From Giesbergeria sp. (GTDB lineage: Bacteria > Pseudomonadota > Gammaproteobacteria > Burkholderiales > Burkholderiaceae_C): 7,883 nucleotides of DNA. The stretch spans positions 1 through 7,883 of the forward strand of contig JAGOCN010000062.1 in the NCBI GenBank assembly GCA_017998735.1. Direction: 5' to 3'. The translations under genes were made by a program, and so were the position numbers. The notes under the pieces were generated by a model. That model was given only the letters and a program-made list of their open reading frames with translations. It made no database searches and was not told where the DNA came from. Positions 7,246 through 7,883 of this stretch are shown here, one piece after another; the stretch's first letter is position 1; each line of letters starts with the position of its first letter.

Positions 7246-7883
7246 TCAGGTGCGCACCTCGCCCTCGCCCAGCACCACCCACTTGAGCGAGGTCAGGCCT
7301 TCGATGCCGACCGGGCCGCGCGCGTGGAACTTGTCGGTGCTGATGCCGATTTCGGCGCCCAGGCCGTACTCGAAACCGTCGGCAAAGCGCGTGCTGGCGT
7401 TCACCATGACGCTGGCCGAATCGACCTCGCGCAGAAAGCGCTGGGCGTGCATGTGGTGGGTGGTCAGGATGGCATCGGTGTGGTGGCTGGAATAGCGGTT
7501 GATGTGCGCAATGGCTTCATCGACGCCGGCCACCACCTTGATGCTGATGACCGGCGCCAGGTACTCCTCGCCCCAGTCCTGCTCGGTAGCGTCCACCAGA
7601 TTTGCGCCTGAAACAGGCGCCAGCAGCGCACGGCTGGCCTGGCACACCCGCATTTCCACCCCTTTTTCAGCATAGACCGCACCAATGCGCGGCAAAAATT
7701 CTGCCGCCACGCCGGCCGCCACCAGCAGGCTTTCGCTGGCATTGCAGGGGCTGTACTTGCTGGTCTTGGCGTTGTCGGCCACGCGCACCGCCATGGCGAT
7801 GTCGCAGGGGTCGTCCACATAGGTGTGGCAGTTGCCGTCCAGGTGCTTGATGACCGGCACCCTGGCTTCGGCGCTGATGCGCT
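7246..7883 (-). CDS. proA: Glutamate-5-semialdehyde dehydrogenase ProA (3' part, cut by window edge)
   Basis: Cytosolic gamma-glutamyl phosphate reductase: it reduces L-glutamyl 5-phosphate with NADPH to glutamate 5-semialdehyde, the second step of proline synthesis from glutamate. Only the last 211 codons are present, about half of the usual 415-420 residues; the frame stays open to the right edge. Visible hallmarks are [16 protein letters not shown], the catalytic-cysteine segment [14 protein letters not shown] (Cys of PCNA), [36 protein letters not shown], and the near-C-terminal [24 protein letters not shown]. The protein ends GEGEVRT with TGA. It precedes trkA on the same strand with a 116-bp gap and no obvious terminator, so read-through into trkAH is possible. 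The frame past the TGA stays open until it overlaps the trkA start. No defect is seen; assignment is very secure. Confidence 0.96.
   Translation of the reverse strand, partial: RISAEARVPVIKHLDGNCHTYVDDPCDIAMAVRVADNAKTSKYSPCNASESLLVAAGVAAEFLPRIGAVYAEKGVEMRVCQASRALLAPVSGANLVDATEQDWGEEYLAPVISIKVVAGVDEAIAHINRYSSHHTDAILTTHHMHAQRFLREVDSASVMVNASTRFADGFEYGLGAEIGISTDKFHARGPVGIEGLTSLKWVVLGEGEVRT

Noticed and set aside
4790..7495. A 901-codon open frame on the plus strand, antisense to trkH, trkA and the end of proA, with other long plus-strand frames (for example 710-2314 and 2575-4029).
   Set aside because: Their translations are rich in His, Gln, Arg and Ala with no recognisable domain, as expected from the complement of GC-rich codons. 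The minus strand carries clear conserved proteins over the same bases.

Overview
The window is GC-rich and tightly packed. All six protein genes lie on the minus strand, so transcription runs from right to left: proA (3' part), trkA, trkH, gshA, kup and benE (5' part). The protein types point to a betaproteobacterium of the order Burkholderiales, most likely Comamonadaceae. These types are the proteobacterial GshA family of glutamate-cysteine ligase, a Trk plus Kup potassium uptake pair, and a BenE-type symporter. A short intergenic palindromic element at about 503-570 also looks like a dispersed repeat I remember from Comamonadaceae genomes. The genus cannot be fixed from this sequence alone.

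Layout, in transcription order. At 7883-7246 is the C-terminal half of ProA (proline synthesis), cut by the window edge. After 116 bp comes trkA (7129-5648), the cytosolic NAD-binding regulator of Trk potassium uptake. After only 36 bp comes trkH (5611-4145), the potassium-translocating membrane subunit, so trkA-trkH looks like an operon. After 121 bp, which hold a possible -10 box and a small hairpin, comes gshA (4023-2719), the first enzyme of glutathione synthesis. A gap of about 143 bp with a hexanucleotide tandem repeat precedes kup (about 2575-632), a second, single-component potassium transporter. After 192 bp carrying the palindromic repeat, benE (439-1, cut by the edge) begins. No gap between genes exceeds 300 bp. 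I see no RNA gene, CRISPR array, transposase or phage gene.

How the genes may work together: TrkA/TrkH and Kup both bring in potassium, the main early osmolyte. ProA makes the precursor of proline, and GshA makes the precursor of glutathione. Potassium glutamate, proline and glutathione are linked in osmotic and redox homeostasis, so the cluster reads as an osmo/potassium/thiol neighbourhood. That linkage is inference from gene order. BenE looks unrelated.

Nothing here looks like a wholly new system. The points most worth a second look are a three-residue (9-bp) tandem duplication in the glycine-rich loop of GshA, a proline-rich insertion in the last domain of TrkA, the hexamer repeat and unclear start of kup, and the double-hairpin repeat between kup and benE.
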